A DNA stretch of 64,000 nt. Origin: Antarcticimicrobium sediminis (GTDB taxonomy: Bacteria; Pseudomonadota; Alphaproteobacteria; Rhodobacterales; Rhodobacteraceae). The position numbers and the translations under genes were made by a program. The stretch is from NCBI RefSeq assembly GCF_004348975.1, contig NZ_SMFP01000001.1:70701-134700 (forward strand). Direction: 5' to 3'. Of the stretch, positions 26,951-34,873 are shown piece after piece; position 1 is the first letter of the stretch, and each line of letters starts with the position of its first letter. The notes beneath the pieces were generated by a model, which saw only the letters and a list, made by a program, of their open reading frames with translations, had not been told where the DNA came from and ran no database searches.

Positions 26951-27493
26951 CTACCCGGCCAGCGCCTTGCCCAGACGCGGCAGGCGCGCCTTTTTCATCA
27001 GCGCCCGGATGTCCCAGCCGCCGCCCGCCATCGCATTGGCCTGCGCCAGCACCCGGGTGCCGACCTCACCCAGCCCTTTGGCGTCTTTGAGCCAGAAATC
27101 GTACAGAAATTCGTCCGGCGCGATACGCTCCAGCCCCTCTTCGGCAAGGATATTCTTCGGAAAATCCTTGCGGTTCAGGGTCACGATCACGTCGGCGGAG
27201 CCGGCCACCGCCACCGCCAGCACATGCAGATCCGCCGGATCCGGCAACCAGAGCCGCGCCTCGATCCCCGGCGCGGCGGGCAGCTCTGCCCCCAGCCAAG
27301 CGGCCCGCACCAGCGCGATCTCGCCGCGCGCCTGATCCTCGCCGGTCGGCCCCAGCTTGCGCGCCGCGCGGGCCCATTCCTCAAGGATGCGCGCCGACCA
27401 CAGCGGGGTGAAATGCCCCAGCCGCGCCGCGCCCAGCAGCATTTCGCGCATCACCGTGGGATACAGGACGCAGGTGTCCAGAACGACCCTCAC
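26951..27493 (-). CDS. PIN-domain ribonuclease-like protein
   Basis: A 180-residue PIN-domain protein starting with GTG (VRVVLDTCVLYPT). The first acidic residue is in VVLDTCV, others in ILEEWAR and in DPADLHVLAVAVAGSADVIVTLNRKDFP, consistent with the PIN active site for RNA cleavage. The GTG overlaps the stop of the upstream methyltransferase (GTGA), implying translational coupling. No antitoxin-like gene lies beside it, which argues against a classical VapBC module and for an RNA-processing role; that is inference. Confidence 0.82.
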   Translation of the reverse strand: MRVVLDTCVLYPTVMREMLLGAARLGHFTPLWSARILEEWARAARKLGPTGEDQARGEIALVRAAWLGAELPAAPGIEARLWLPDPADLHVLAVAVAGSADVIVTLNRKDFPKNILAEEGLERIAPDEFLYDFWLKDAKGLGEVGTRVLAQANAMAGGGWDIRALMKKARLPRLGKALAG

Positions 27494-28701
27494 AGCCGGT
27501 AGAACAGCGCCTTGAGATATCCGGTTTCCGCCAGTTGCGGCAATTGCGGGTGATCCGGCCCGGCAAAGCCGGTCTGCAACAACTGTCCCGCGCGCCCGGC
27601 CTTGCCGATGCCACGGGTGCAGGAGGCCCGGAAGCGCTCCAGATCCGCCGCGTGCGAACAGGAACACAGACCCAGATAGCCCCCCGGCGCCACCAGCGTG
27701 GCGGCGAGCCGGGCAATACGCTCATAGGCGCGCAACCCCGCCTCAAGCGCCTGTTTGTTGGGCGCGAATGCAGGCGGATCACAGACCACCACGTCAAATT
27801 GCGCACCCTCTTCGGCCAATGCGGTAAGCGTGTCAAAGGCATCGCCCTGCCGGGTCTCGAACCGATCGGCCACACCCGAGGCTGCCGCCCCCTGCGCCGC
27901 CAGTTCCAGCGCCGGGGCGGAGCCATCGACGGCAAGCGCATGTTCTGCTCCCGCCGCCAGCATCGCCAGCGCAAAGCCCCCCACATGGGAAAATACGTCA
28001 AGCACCCGCGTGCCCTTGCCGGTCAGACGGGCCGCAAAGGCGTGATTGGGGCGCTGGTCATAATACAGGCCGGTTTTCTGTCCGCCGGTCAGATCAGCCA
28101 TATAGGTGGCCCCGTTCATCGGCACCGGCAGCGGGGCCTGCGGCGCGGTGCCGACCAGAACCGCACTGACATCGTCCAGCCCCTCCAACGCCCGGGTGCG
28201 CCCGGCTGCGTTCTTCAACACCGTGCTCACGCCCGTGACCTCGACCAAGGCCGCCACCAGATCCTCCAGCCGCGCCTCGGCCCAAGCCGCGTTCGGCTGG
28301 ATCACGGCGGTGTCCCCGAACCGGTCGATCACCACACCGGGCAGCCCGTCGCCCTCGGCATGAACCAAGCGGTAGAACGGCGCATCATACAACTGTGTAC
28401 GCAAGGCCAGCGCATGGGACAGGCGCGCGGTGAGCCAGGCCCGGTCAACCTGCGCGTTCGGATCGCGTTCAAGCATGCGACACATGATGCGCGAGACGGG
28501 GTTCACCGCCACCACCCCCATCGGGGTGCGCGCGCTGTCTTCCAGCACCGCCAGCGCGCCGGGCGCCAGCGCGCGGGTGCGTCGGTCGGTCACCAGTTCA
28601 TTGGCATAGACCCAAGGAAAGCCATGGCGGATGGCGCGGGCATTGGCCTTGGGCAGCAGGCGAACACGGGGCAGGTCGGGGTTTGGATCAGGTGCTATCA
28701 T
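27490..28701 (-). CDS. Class I SAM-dependent rRNA methyltransferase (RlmI-like)
   Basis: A 403-residue protein with an N-terminal PUA-type RNA-binding region (RVRLLPKANARAIRHGFPWVYANEL), a middle linker and a Rossmann methyltransferase domain (GTRVLDVFSHVGGFALAMLAAGAEHALAVDGS). The catalytic region reads VVCDPPAFAPNK, followed by GLCSCSH, typical of RlmI (23S rRNA m5C1962). Start taken at MIAPDPNPDLPR. Co-transcribed with the overlapping PIN gene. Substrate assignment to 23S rRNA is from family, moderately sure. Confidence 0.87.
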   Translation of the reverse strand: MIAPDPNPDLPRVRLLPKANARAIRHGFPWVYANELVTDRRTRALAPGALAVLEDSARTPMGVVAVNPVSRIMCRMLERDPNAQVDRAWLTARLSHALALRTQLYDAPFYRLVHAEGDGLPGVVIDRFGDTAVIQPNAAWAEARLEDLVAALVEVTGVSTVLKNAAGRTRALEGLDDVSAVLVGTAPQAPLPVPMNGATYMADLTGGQKTGLYYDQRPNHAFAARLTGKGTRVLDVFSHVGGFALAMLAAGAEHALAVDGSAPALELAAQGAAASGVADRFETRQGDAFDTLTALAEEGAQFDVVVCDPPAFAPNKQALEAGLRAYERIARLAATLVAPGGYLGLCSCSHAADLERFRASCTRGIGKAGRAGQLLQTGFAGPDHPQLPQLAETGYLKALFYRL

Positions 28702-28875
28702 TGCGCTGTCATAGGGCCAACGGGAGGGCTTGGGAAGAGGGTGCAGCGCGCCCTGCCCGCGCCTCTGTCGCGCCCGACCTTCACCCCTGCCAAAGCGGCA
28801 AACCACCGCGAGGCCCGGCTCAACCGAGCGATCCTCAATTTCGCCCCTCTCGCCGAGCAGAGTGCCCCTGCCCGT

Positions 28876-28940
28876 TCTCCTTGGAGAAATACTCGCGGGG
28901 GAGACGCCCGACAGGGCGGCGGGGGCGGCCAGCCCCCTGC
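28876..28940 (-). repeat. Dispersed intergenic repeat, copy A
   Basis: Contains AAATACTC, GGGGGAGACGCC and a GC-rich GGGCGGCGGGGGC/GCCCCCTGC inverted part, matching copies at 34711-34772 and 58577-58637. It lies in the 296-bp gap between the small gene beside glnE and the RlmI-like gene; nothing else recognisable is in that gap. Confidence 0.65.
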
Positions 28941-28997
28941 AACGCCAAGTTCCTGAAACGCCGACCAGCCCCTAGGCCACGCGCCCCAGATCACAGC

Positions 28998-29270
28998 TCA
29001 ATCGCGCGTTCGACTCCGCCAGCCGCCGCGCCGACGCGGCCGACCGGACCCGGCCAACCCGTCGTTCAGCACCTGCGTCATCGGGTGATCCGGCGCGGCA
29101 ACACCGTAGCTGTCGAGCAGCAGGCGCAACGCGGCGGCACTGTCCTCGCCCTCGGGCAGGCTCAGCGCCCAGTCGAGGAAGATGCTGCGGCACTCCGGTG
29201 CGGTGATCCCGGCGATGCGATAGGCCTCGCGGATCAGCCCCTTGCGGTCAACCTCATGATCCCCTTTCAT
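28998..29270 (-). CDS. Small conserved-looking protein overlapping glnE
   Basis: A 90-residue cytosolic protein, MKGDHEVDRKGLIREAYRIAG, whose start overlaps the end of glnE by 17 bp on the same strand. The first 65 residues look folded and helical (ECRSIFLDWALSLPEGEDSAAALRLLLDSYG), and the tail is Arg-rich (RPRRRGG). Codon use matches its neighbours. I do not recognise a named family. Translational coupling with glnE suggests linked expression. Confidence 0.7.
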   Translation of the reverse strand: MKGDHEVDRKGLIREAYRIAGITAPECRSIFLDWALSLPEGEDSAAALRLLLDSYGVAAPDHPMTQVLNDGLAGSGRPRRRGGWRSRTRD

Positions 29271-32049
29271 CGGTGCCCTCCCGGCTCAGCGCGGCATCAA
29301 TCAGCTCCGCAGCCTGGCCATAGCGTTGTTCCAACGCGGCGCGCAAGGCATTGAGGGTTTCATAGCCGGTGGCGCGACAGAGAAAGCCCGCCCCGCCCTC
29401 GCCCAGCCCATCCTCGCCGATGCCACTGGCCGAGATCAGTCGCGCGGCGGTCTGCACCGCCCAATACAGGTCATAGGCCGCCTGCAGCGCGCCCGCCTCA
29501 TCGGCGCTCAGCCAGCCCCCGGCGACACCGCCCTGAAGCCCGCTGGCCACATCGCGCGCGACCACACCGGCCAGCAATGCCCCCGCCTGCGCCACCAATT
29601 CGATCTCCAACAGCCGCCCGGCACCGGTTTTAGCATCCCAGACGCCCGCCGGTGTCTTTGCCGCCGCGATCCGCGCGCGCATTTCGGCCACCTCGCGCAA
29701 CACATCGGCGCGCTCACGGGGCCGCGCGATGATCTCGCGCCGGAACGCCTCGATATCCGCGCCCAGATCGGGATCGCCCGCCACCACGCGGGCGCGGGTC
29801 AGCGCCAGATGCTCCCATGTCCAGGCCTCGTTGCGCTGGTAATGGGTGAAACTGGGCCAGCTCGTCGCCACCGGCCCCTGACGACCCGAGGGGCGCAAAC
29901 GCATGTCCACCTCGTACAGCCGCCCCTCGGCCATCGGCGCGCTCAAGGCGGTGATCAGCGCCTGCGTCAGCCGCGCGTAATAGGGGCGCACCGCCAGCGG
30001 GCGCGGCCCGTCAGAGCCTTCGGCCTCTTGCGGGTCATAGATCACGATCACGTCGAGATCTGAGCTGGCATTGAGCCGCGCCGCGCCCAGAGATCCCATC
30101 CCCAGCACCGCCGCGCCGCGCCCCGGAGGCGCCCCGTGTTTGCGCGCGAACTGCGCCAGCACCAGCGGCGTGATTGCCGCCAGCACCGCATCGGCCAGCT
30201 CGGCATAATGTTGCCCGGCCTCGGCTGGCGTCACCAACCCGCGCAGCAAATGCACGCCGATGCGGAAATGCCATTCCTTCATCCAGCGCCGGGCCGTGTC
30301 GAGCTGCTGCTCGTAATCCGCCTCTGCCGCAAGCCGCGCCGCGAGCTCGGCGCGCAACGCCATCTCGCCGGGCCAGTCGGCAAAGAAATCGCCGCCAATC
30401 ACCGCGTCGAACACGCTGGCGTTACGCGACAGATGGCTGGCCAACGCATGCGAGGTGCCCGCGATATCGACCAGCAGGTCGATCAGATGCGGATTCGCCT
30501 CGAACAGGGAAAACAACTGAACCCCCGCCGGCAGACCGGAGAGAAACCCGTCCAGCGCCAGCAGCGCCTCGTCCGGTTTCGCGGTGCGGGCAAGGCGGGA
30601 CAGGATCTCGGGTTTCAGCCGGTCGAAAATATGCTGCGCCCGCTGTGAGCGCAGCGCCGGATATCCGCGCCAGCGCGCCAGAACCGAGGCATCGAACTGG
30701 GTTTCTTCCGGGGCGCAGTCGGGCGCAGTCTCCGGGGCAAAGAACGCCTCGGTCAGCTCATGCACCTCAGCCAGACGCCGGGCCAGATCCTGCTGCAGCG
30801 CGTCGGCATCGGTGCCCATCAGGCAAGCGATCCGCGCGATCCCCTCTTCCGAGGCAGGCACCTTGTGGGTCTGGGCGTCATGGACCATCTGGATGCGATG
30901 CTCCACCTCGCGATGGGCGCGGTAATGGGCCGACAACTTGTCGGCCAAGGCTTTGGGGATCCACTCCTTCTCCGCCAGCGCCGCCAGACCTTCGACCGTG
31001 CCGCGCAGGCGCAGATCTGGATCGCGCCCGCCCGCGATCAACTGTTGCGTCTGGGTAAAGAATTCGATCTCGCGGATGCCGCCCCGGCCCAGCTTCATGT
31101 CGTGCCCCGGCACCGTGAGTCGGCCACCGGTGCCCTTGGTTTCTCGAATCCGCAGACGCATGTCATGGGCGTCCTGAATGGCGGCGAAATCCAGATGCCT
31201 GCGCCAGACAAAGGGGCGCAGAACCTGCAGGAATCGTGCCCCCGCCTCCAGATCGCCGGCACAGGGGCGCGCCTTGATATAGGCAGCGCGTTCCCATGTC
31301 CGCCCAAGGCTTTCGTAATAGGTTTCCGCCGCGGCCATCGAGATACAGACCGGCGTCACCGAAGGGTCGGGGCGCAGCCGCAGATCGGTGCGAAACACAT
31401 AGCCGTCGCCGGTCTTGTCCGACAGTAGCGCCGCCATGTTGCGGGTGGCGCGCACCAGCGCATGGCGCGCGTCCTGATAGGTATCGGGATCATAGCGGGT
31501 TTCATCGAACAGGCAGATCAGGTCGATGTCCGAGCTGTAATTCAGCTCATGCGCGCCCATCTTGCCCATCGCCAGCACGCTCAGCCCGGCGGCGGTCTCG
31601 ACATCATCGGCCGTCATGCCCGGCAGCTTGTTGCGCCGGATCAGTGTCGCGATCTCGGATTTCAGCGCCACGTCACAGGCCAGCCCGGCGAAATCGGTCA
31701 AAACGCCGGTGACCCGCTCCAACGGCCAGGCCCCGGACAGATCGGCCAGCGCGGTGATCAGGGCAATGCGCCGCTTGGCCTGCCGCAGCCCGGGTTTGAG
31801 CTGGTCCGGCGCAAGGGCGCGACAGGTCTCGAACACCCCCATAACGGCGGCATCGGGATCGTCTAGCGCCGCCTCCAGCCAACGGGCTTCATGGGTGATC
31901 AACCCCTTGAGATAGGGGCTGGAGCCACCGGCGCCAGAGATCAGCGCGGCATGATCACCGGTCAACCCCGGCAGGGCGGCGCGGGCTTCATCGCCCAAAG
32001 CCGGATCGAAAGGGCGCGGCAGCCGCGCAATCTGCATTTGGTTCGTCAT
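29254..32049 (-). CDS. glnE: Bifunctional glutamine synthetase adenylyltransferase/deadenylase
   Basis: Adenylylates and deadenylylates GlnA in response to PII, setting glutamine synthetase activity to nitrogen status. The 931-residue protein has the duplicated nucleotidyltransferase layout. The first domain has LSVLAMGKMGAHELNYSSDIDLICLFD (G-x-D-x-D type active site). The second has AAVLGMGSLGAARLNASSDLDVIVIYD (about residue 650). Each is followed by GlnD/PII-uridylyltransferase-like helical regions. Length fits the family (about 930-950). Divergent from the YbaK gene. Confidence 0.95.
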   Translation of the reverse strand: MTNQMQIARLPRPFDPALGDEARAALPGLTGDHAALISGAGGSSPYLKGLITHEARWLEAALDDPDAAVMGVFETCRALAPDQLKPGLRQAKRRIALITALADLSGAWPLERVTGVLTDFAGLACDVALKSEIATLIRRNKLPGMTADDVETAAGLSVLAMGKMGAHELNYSSDIDLICLFDETRYDPDTYQDARHALVRATRNMAALLSDKTGDGYVFRTDLRLRPDPSVTPVCISMAAAETYYESLGRTWERAAYIKARPCAGDLEAGARFLQVLRPFVWRRHLDFAAIQDAHDMRLRIRETKGTGGRLTVPGHDMKLGRGGIREIEFFTQTQQLIAGGRDPDLRLRGTVEGLAALAEKEWIPKALADKLSAHYRAHREVEHRIQMVHDAQTHKVPASEEGIARIACLMGTDADALQQDLARRLAEVHELTEAFFAPETAPDCAPEETQFDASVLARWRGYPALRSQRAQHIFDRLKPEILSRLARTAKPDEALLALDGFLSGLPAGVQLFSLFEANPHLIDLLVDIAGTSHALASHLSRNASVFDAVIGGDFFADWPGEMALRAELAARLAAEADYEQQLDTARRWMKEWHFRIGVHLLRGLVTPAEAGQHYAELADAVLAAITPLVLAQFARKHGAPPGRGAAVLGMGSLGAARLNASSDLDVIVIYDPQEAEGSDGPRPLAVRPYYARLTQALITALSAPMAEGRLYEVDMRLRPSGRQGPVATSWPSFTHYQRNEAWTWEHLALTRARVVAGDPDLGADIEAFRREIIARPRERADVLREVAEMRARIAAAKTPAGVWDAKTGAGRLLEIELVAQAGALLAGVVARDVASGLQGGVAGGWLSADEAGALQAAYDLYWAVQTAARLISASGIGEDGLGEGGAGFLCRATGYETLNALRAALEQRYGQAAELIDAALSREGTDERGS

Positions 32050-32132
32050 GGCTGCAAGGTGCGGGCGGCGCGGCGCAAGGTCAATGCGTCAAACGCTTGA
32101 TTTATACTCGATCCCGCGGCAATCCTGCCCCC

Positions 32133-32615
32133 ATGAGCAAGAGCATGAAACGCGTCCGCGCCGCCCTTGAGGCCGCCGGACTGGACCCGCAGATCCGCGA
32201 AACCGATCTGGCCCGCACCGCCGCCGATGCCGCCCGCGCGCTGAATTGCGCGGTGGACCAGATCGCCAAATCCATCATCTTTCGCGGCGCGGACAGCGGC
32301 GCGGCGCTCCTGTTCCTGACTGCTGGCGGCAATATGGTCGACCCCGACAAGGCGGCCCGGATCGCTGGCGAGCCGCTTGGCAAGGCCGACGCGGCGCTGG
32401 TGCGGTCCCAAACCGGGTTTGCCATCGGCGGCGTGGCCCCTATCGGGCACCTGAACCCGATCCGCGCCTTTCTTGATCCGCGGCTGCAGGATTTCGACGT
32501 GGTCTGGGCCGCAGCGGGCACACCGCACCATGTCTTCCCCGTGTCCCCGGCTGCTCTGCTCCGACTCTCCATGGCGCAACCTGCTGATTTCACACGCGAA
32601 CAGCAATTAATGTAA
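32133..32615 (+). CDS. YbaK/ProXp-type aminoacyl-tRNA deacylase
   Basis: A 160-residue protein of the YbaK/EbsC editing family, which hydrolyses mischarged tRNAs (Cys-tRNA-Pro or related). Core motifs seen are ALNCAVDQIAKSIIFRG (the conserved Lys of the active site), GKADAALVRSQTGFAIGGVAPIGH (GxxPxGH) and a C-terminal DVVWAAAGTPHHVFPVSP. Start taken at MSKSMKRVRAAL; an ATG at 32097 is an alternative. Exact tRNA substrate unknown. Confidence 0.9.
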   Translation: MSKSMKRVRAALEAAGLDPQIRETDLARTAADAARALNCAVDQIAKSIIFRGADSGAALLFLTAGGNMVDPDKAARIAGEPLGKADAALVRSQTGFAIGGVAPIGHLNPIRAFLDPRLQDFDVVWAAAGTPHHVFPVSPAALLRLSMAQPADFTREQQLM

Positions 32616-32628
32616 AAAACATTCACAT
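32610..32628 (+). promoter_or_regulatory. 19-bp inverted-repeat operator, copy 1
   Basis: ATGTAAA-N5-TTCACAT, a near-perfect version of the palindrome ATGTGAA-N5-TTCACAT found 60 bp downstream. It overlaps the end of the YbaK gene (stop at 32615), 86 bp upstream of the DUF2852 start. Symmetry and exact 60-bp spacing suggest two binding sites for one dimeric regulator. Confidence 0.65.
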
Positions 32629-32669
32629 GCCAACCTTGCAAACGGGCGGAAGCGTTCCGATCTTAATCA

Positions 32670-32688
32670 ATGTGAAAGGCATTCACAT
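32670..32688 (+). promoter_or_regulatory. 19-bp inverted-repeat operator, copy 2 (perfect arms)
   Basis: ATGTGAA-N5-TTCACAT with perfect 7-bp arms, 26 bp upstream of the DUF2852 start. Its TGTGA/TCACA cores are separated by 7 bp, not the 6 of a CRP site. A TTGCAA hexamer at 32636-32641 lies between the two operators and may be part of the promoter, so the two sites could bracket it. Confidence 0.68.
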
Positions 32689-32713
32689 CACCTCTGATCT
32701 GGAGATACCGACA

Positions 32714-33169
32714 ATGACCACGCTCACCGACCCGGCCCCCGGCCTGACGCGCCCTCGTTGGCTCGCCCGGACCGAAGCTTGGCTTGACGACAAGGGCAAA
32801 GGCGCCTGGATTGCCGTCATGGTTCTGGGCTTCGTTTTCTTCTGGCCCATCGGCCTTGCCCTTCTTGCCTATATGATCTGGAGTAAACGCATGTTCAGCA
32901 CCTCCTGCCGCAACCGCCGCCATCGCCAGTCCCGCGATCATTCTCATGGAATGGATGGCATGGCCTCTTCCGGCAACACCGCCTTTGATGCCTACAAAAG
33001 CGAAACCCTGCGCCGGTTGGAGCAGGAACAGGTCGAGTTCGAGAGCTTTCTCGAACGCCTGCGCGAGGCCAAGGACAAGGCCGAGTTCGACGACTTCATG
33101 CAGGTCCGCGCGCGGCGCACCGCCGAGGAGACCCGAAGCGGCGATGATACGGCCCCAACCGAAGCCTGA
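32714..33169 (+). CDS. DUF2852-domain membrane protein
   Basis: A 151-residue protein starting MTTLTDPAPGLTRPRW. A transmembrane segment follows (about 35-58, AWIAVMVLGFVFFWPIGLALLAYMIW), then a basic His/Arg-rich loop (CRNRRHRQSRDHSHG), and a charged C-terminal helix (ETLRRLEQEQVEFESFLERLREAKDKAEFDDFM) probably forming a coiled coil. DUF2852 is common in alphaproteobacteria, function unknown. The WPIGL turn is typical of the family. The gene sits behind two palindromic operators and ends with an intrinsic terminator, so it is a single, regulated transcription unit. Confidence 0.85.
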   Translation: MTTLTDPAPGLTRPRWLARTEAWLDDKGKGAWIAVMVLGFVFFWPIGLALLAYMIWSKRMFSTSCRNRRHRQSRDHSHGMDGMASSGNTAFDAYKSETLRRLEQEQVEFESFLERLREAKDKAEFDDFMQVRARRTAEETRSGDDTAPTEA

Positions 33170-33187
33170 GGCCACCAACAGATGACA

Positions 33188-33223
33188 CGCCCCGGGGACG
33201 CTTGCCCCCCGGGGCGATTTCCC
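33188..33223 (+). terminator. Intrinsic terminator of the DUF2852 gene
   Basis: Perfect 10-bp stem CGCCCCGGGG (33188-33197) / CCCCGGGGCG (33207-33216) followed by ATTTCCCTTT. It lies 19 bp after the stop codon. Confidence 0.82.
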
Positions 33224-33242
33224 TTTGCCGAGGTTCCCCTTC

Positions 33243-33680
33243 ATGTCCGCCCTCCCCGACCCGTACAACCAGCCGCAGTTTTATGACGGCGTCCCAACCA
33301 AACGCCTGATCGCCTGGCTGTTCGACAGCGCCGTCACCTTTGCGCTGTGCCTCGGCGTCGTGCTTGCTACCGCCTTTGTCGGGCTGTTGATCTGGCCGCT
33401 GCTGTTTCTGGCGCTGGGGTTCGCCTATCGCGTCGTGACCCTCGCGAACGGCTCGGCCACTTGGGGGATGCGCTTTGCCGGGATCGAGTTACGCGACGCA
33501 AACGGGGCTAGGTTGGATCTGGGCGGGGCCCTGGCCCATACCGCCGGCTATACGATCAGTGTCGCGGTTCCGATTCTGCAGGTGATCTCCGTGGTGATGA
33601 TGCTGACCGGGACCCGAGGTCAGGGCCTCACCGATATGGTTCTGGGCACAGTCGCCCTAAACCGCCGGGCATTGTTCTGA
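33243..33680 (+). CDS. RDD-family membrane protein
   Basis: A 145-residue protein with the RDD signature: PTKRLIAWLFDSAVTF (the Arg and Asp residues of helix 1) and three hydrophobic segments (about 27-50, 52-66, 100-125). It ends with GTRGQGLTDMVLGTVALNRR, the RDD C-terminal motif. Start taken at MSALPDPYNQPQFYDG. RDD proteins have been linked to ion or solute transport, but the role here is unknown. Confidence 0.87.
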   Translation: MSALPDPYNQPQFYDGVPTKRLIAWLFDSAVTFALCLGVVLATAFVGLLIWPLLFLALGFAYRVVTLANGSATWGMRFAGIELRDANGARLDLGGALAHTAGYTISVAVPILQVISVVMMLTGTRGQGLTDMVLGTVALNRRALF

Positions 33681-33773
33681 TCCCGTCCACGGTGAAGGCC
33701 CGGCGAATCGAATCATGGGTTGGCGGGCCTTGGTTGCATTGCTATCATCCCGCCACAACCCTGCGGGAGACCC

Positions 33774-34595
33774 ATGCGCCACACTCTGCCAATCGCGCCG
33801 CAATTCTACGTTACGGCCCCTCAGCCCTGCCCCTATCTGGATGGCCGGATGGAGCGCAAGCTGTTCACCGCGCTTCAGGGCGACGGCGCGGAACGGCTGA
33901 ACGATGCGCTGTCGCAACAGGGGTTTCGCCGCTCGCAAAACGTGCTCTATCGCCCGTCCTGCACCGACTGCGCCGCCTGCCTTTCGGCGCGGATCGACGT
34001 GGCGGCGTTTCGCCCGACGAAAAGCCAGAAACGCGCGCTCAAGCGCAATGCGCATCTGGCCCGGCGCGCCACCTCGCCCTGGGCGACCGAGGATCAATAC
34101 GCCCTGTTCCGCCGCTATCTGGACGCGCGCCATGCCGATGGCGGCATGGCCGACATGGATGTGTTCGAATTCGCCGCGATGATCGAGGAAACCCCGATCC
34201 GGTCGCGCGTGGTGGAATATACCGACCAAGACACGCAAGAGGTGATCGCCGTCAGCCTGACCGATGTGCTCGAGGACGGGGTGAGCATGGTCTATTCCTT
34301 CTACACCCCCGACATGCCGCAGGCATCGCTGGGCACATGGATGATCCTCGATCATATCGCAATCGCGCGCGAGAACGGGCTTCCTTACGTCTATCTCGGC
34401 TATTGGGTGCCCGGCAGCCCCAAGATGGGATATAAATCCAAGTTCTCCGGGCTTGAGGTTTATGCCGGCGGGCGCTGGCAAAAGATGACCAACCCCGAGA
34501 CATTCTCCACCGCCGACCACCCGCCCGGCGGCGAACCGATCGCCGAACAGGTTGCCAATATCTCGCTTCCCGACCGACGCCCCACCCGCGCCTGA
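33774..34595 (+). CDS. bpt: Aspartate/glutamate leucyl-tRNA-protein transferase Bpt
   Basis: Transfers leucine from Leu-tRNA to N-terminal Asp/Glu of proteins, making them ClpS/ClpAP substrates (N-degron pathway). The 273-residue protein starts [31 protein letters not shown]. It has the ATE N-terminal Cys motif ([16 protein letters not shown]) and C-terminal ATE domain ([43 protein letters not shown]). Annotated as arginyltransferase in older databases. The length is typical. Convergent with the TRAP operon. Confidence 0.93.
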   Translation: MRHTLPIAPQFYVTAPQPCPYLDGRMERKLFTALQGDGAERLNDALSQQGFRRSQNVLYRPSCTDCAACLSARIDVAAFRPTKSQKRALKRNAHLARRATSPWATEDQYALFRRYLDARHADGGMADMDVFEFAAMIEETPIRSRVVEYTDQDTQEVIAVSLTDVLEDGVSMVYSFYTPDMPQASLGTWMILDHIAIARENGLPYVYLGYWVPGSPKMGYKSKFSGLEVYAGGRWQKMTNPETFSTADHPPGGEPIAEQVANISLPDRRPTRA

Positions 34596-34710
34596 CCTGC
34601 CTTGCCGCAGGGACGCCGCCCTCCCTTTCTTGACCAAGCCTCCCCCGGAACCACCGGGTCTCGCTTTCGCCGTGGAACCTGACATCAGACGCCCCCCACC
34701 CGATCCGGTC

Positions 34711-34772
34711 TTTTTCTGGCCTGAAATACTCCGGGGGAGACGCCGCAGGCGGCGGGGGCAGCGCCCCCTCTC
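34711..34772 (+). repeat. Dispersed intergenic repeat, copy B
   Basis: TTTTTCTGGC, AAATACTCCGGGGGAGACGCC, then GCAGGCGGCGGGGGC/GCGCCCCC. It lies between convergent bpt and dctM genes. Copy C (58577-58637) is its near-identical reverse complement; copy A is more diverged. Confidence 0.7.
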
Positions 34773-34873
34773 CCTCTAAGGCGCACTCCCCGCCCTGCCC
34801 TCATCCTCCAACAGCGCAAACGACAAGGGGGCCCCAATGGCCCCCTCGCTTATTCGTTTTAATGCGCCGCGCC

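Noticed and set aside
26951-27493. VapC toxin of a toxin-antitoxin pair
   Set aside because: No small antitoxin-like gene adjoins it; its only coupled neighbour is an RlmI-like methyltransferase.
32670-32688. CRP or PpsR binding site
   Set aside because: TGTGA and TCACA are 7 bp apart instead of 6 for CRP, and the TGT/ACA spacing is 11 instead of the 12 expected for PpsR; kept as an unassigned operator.
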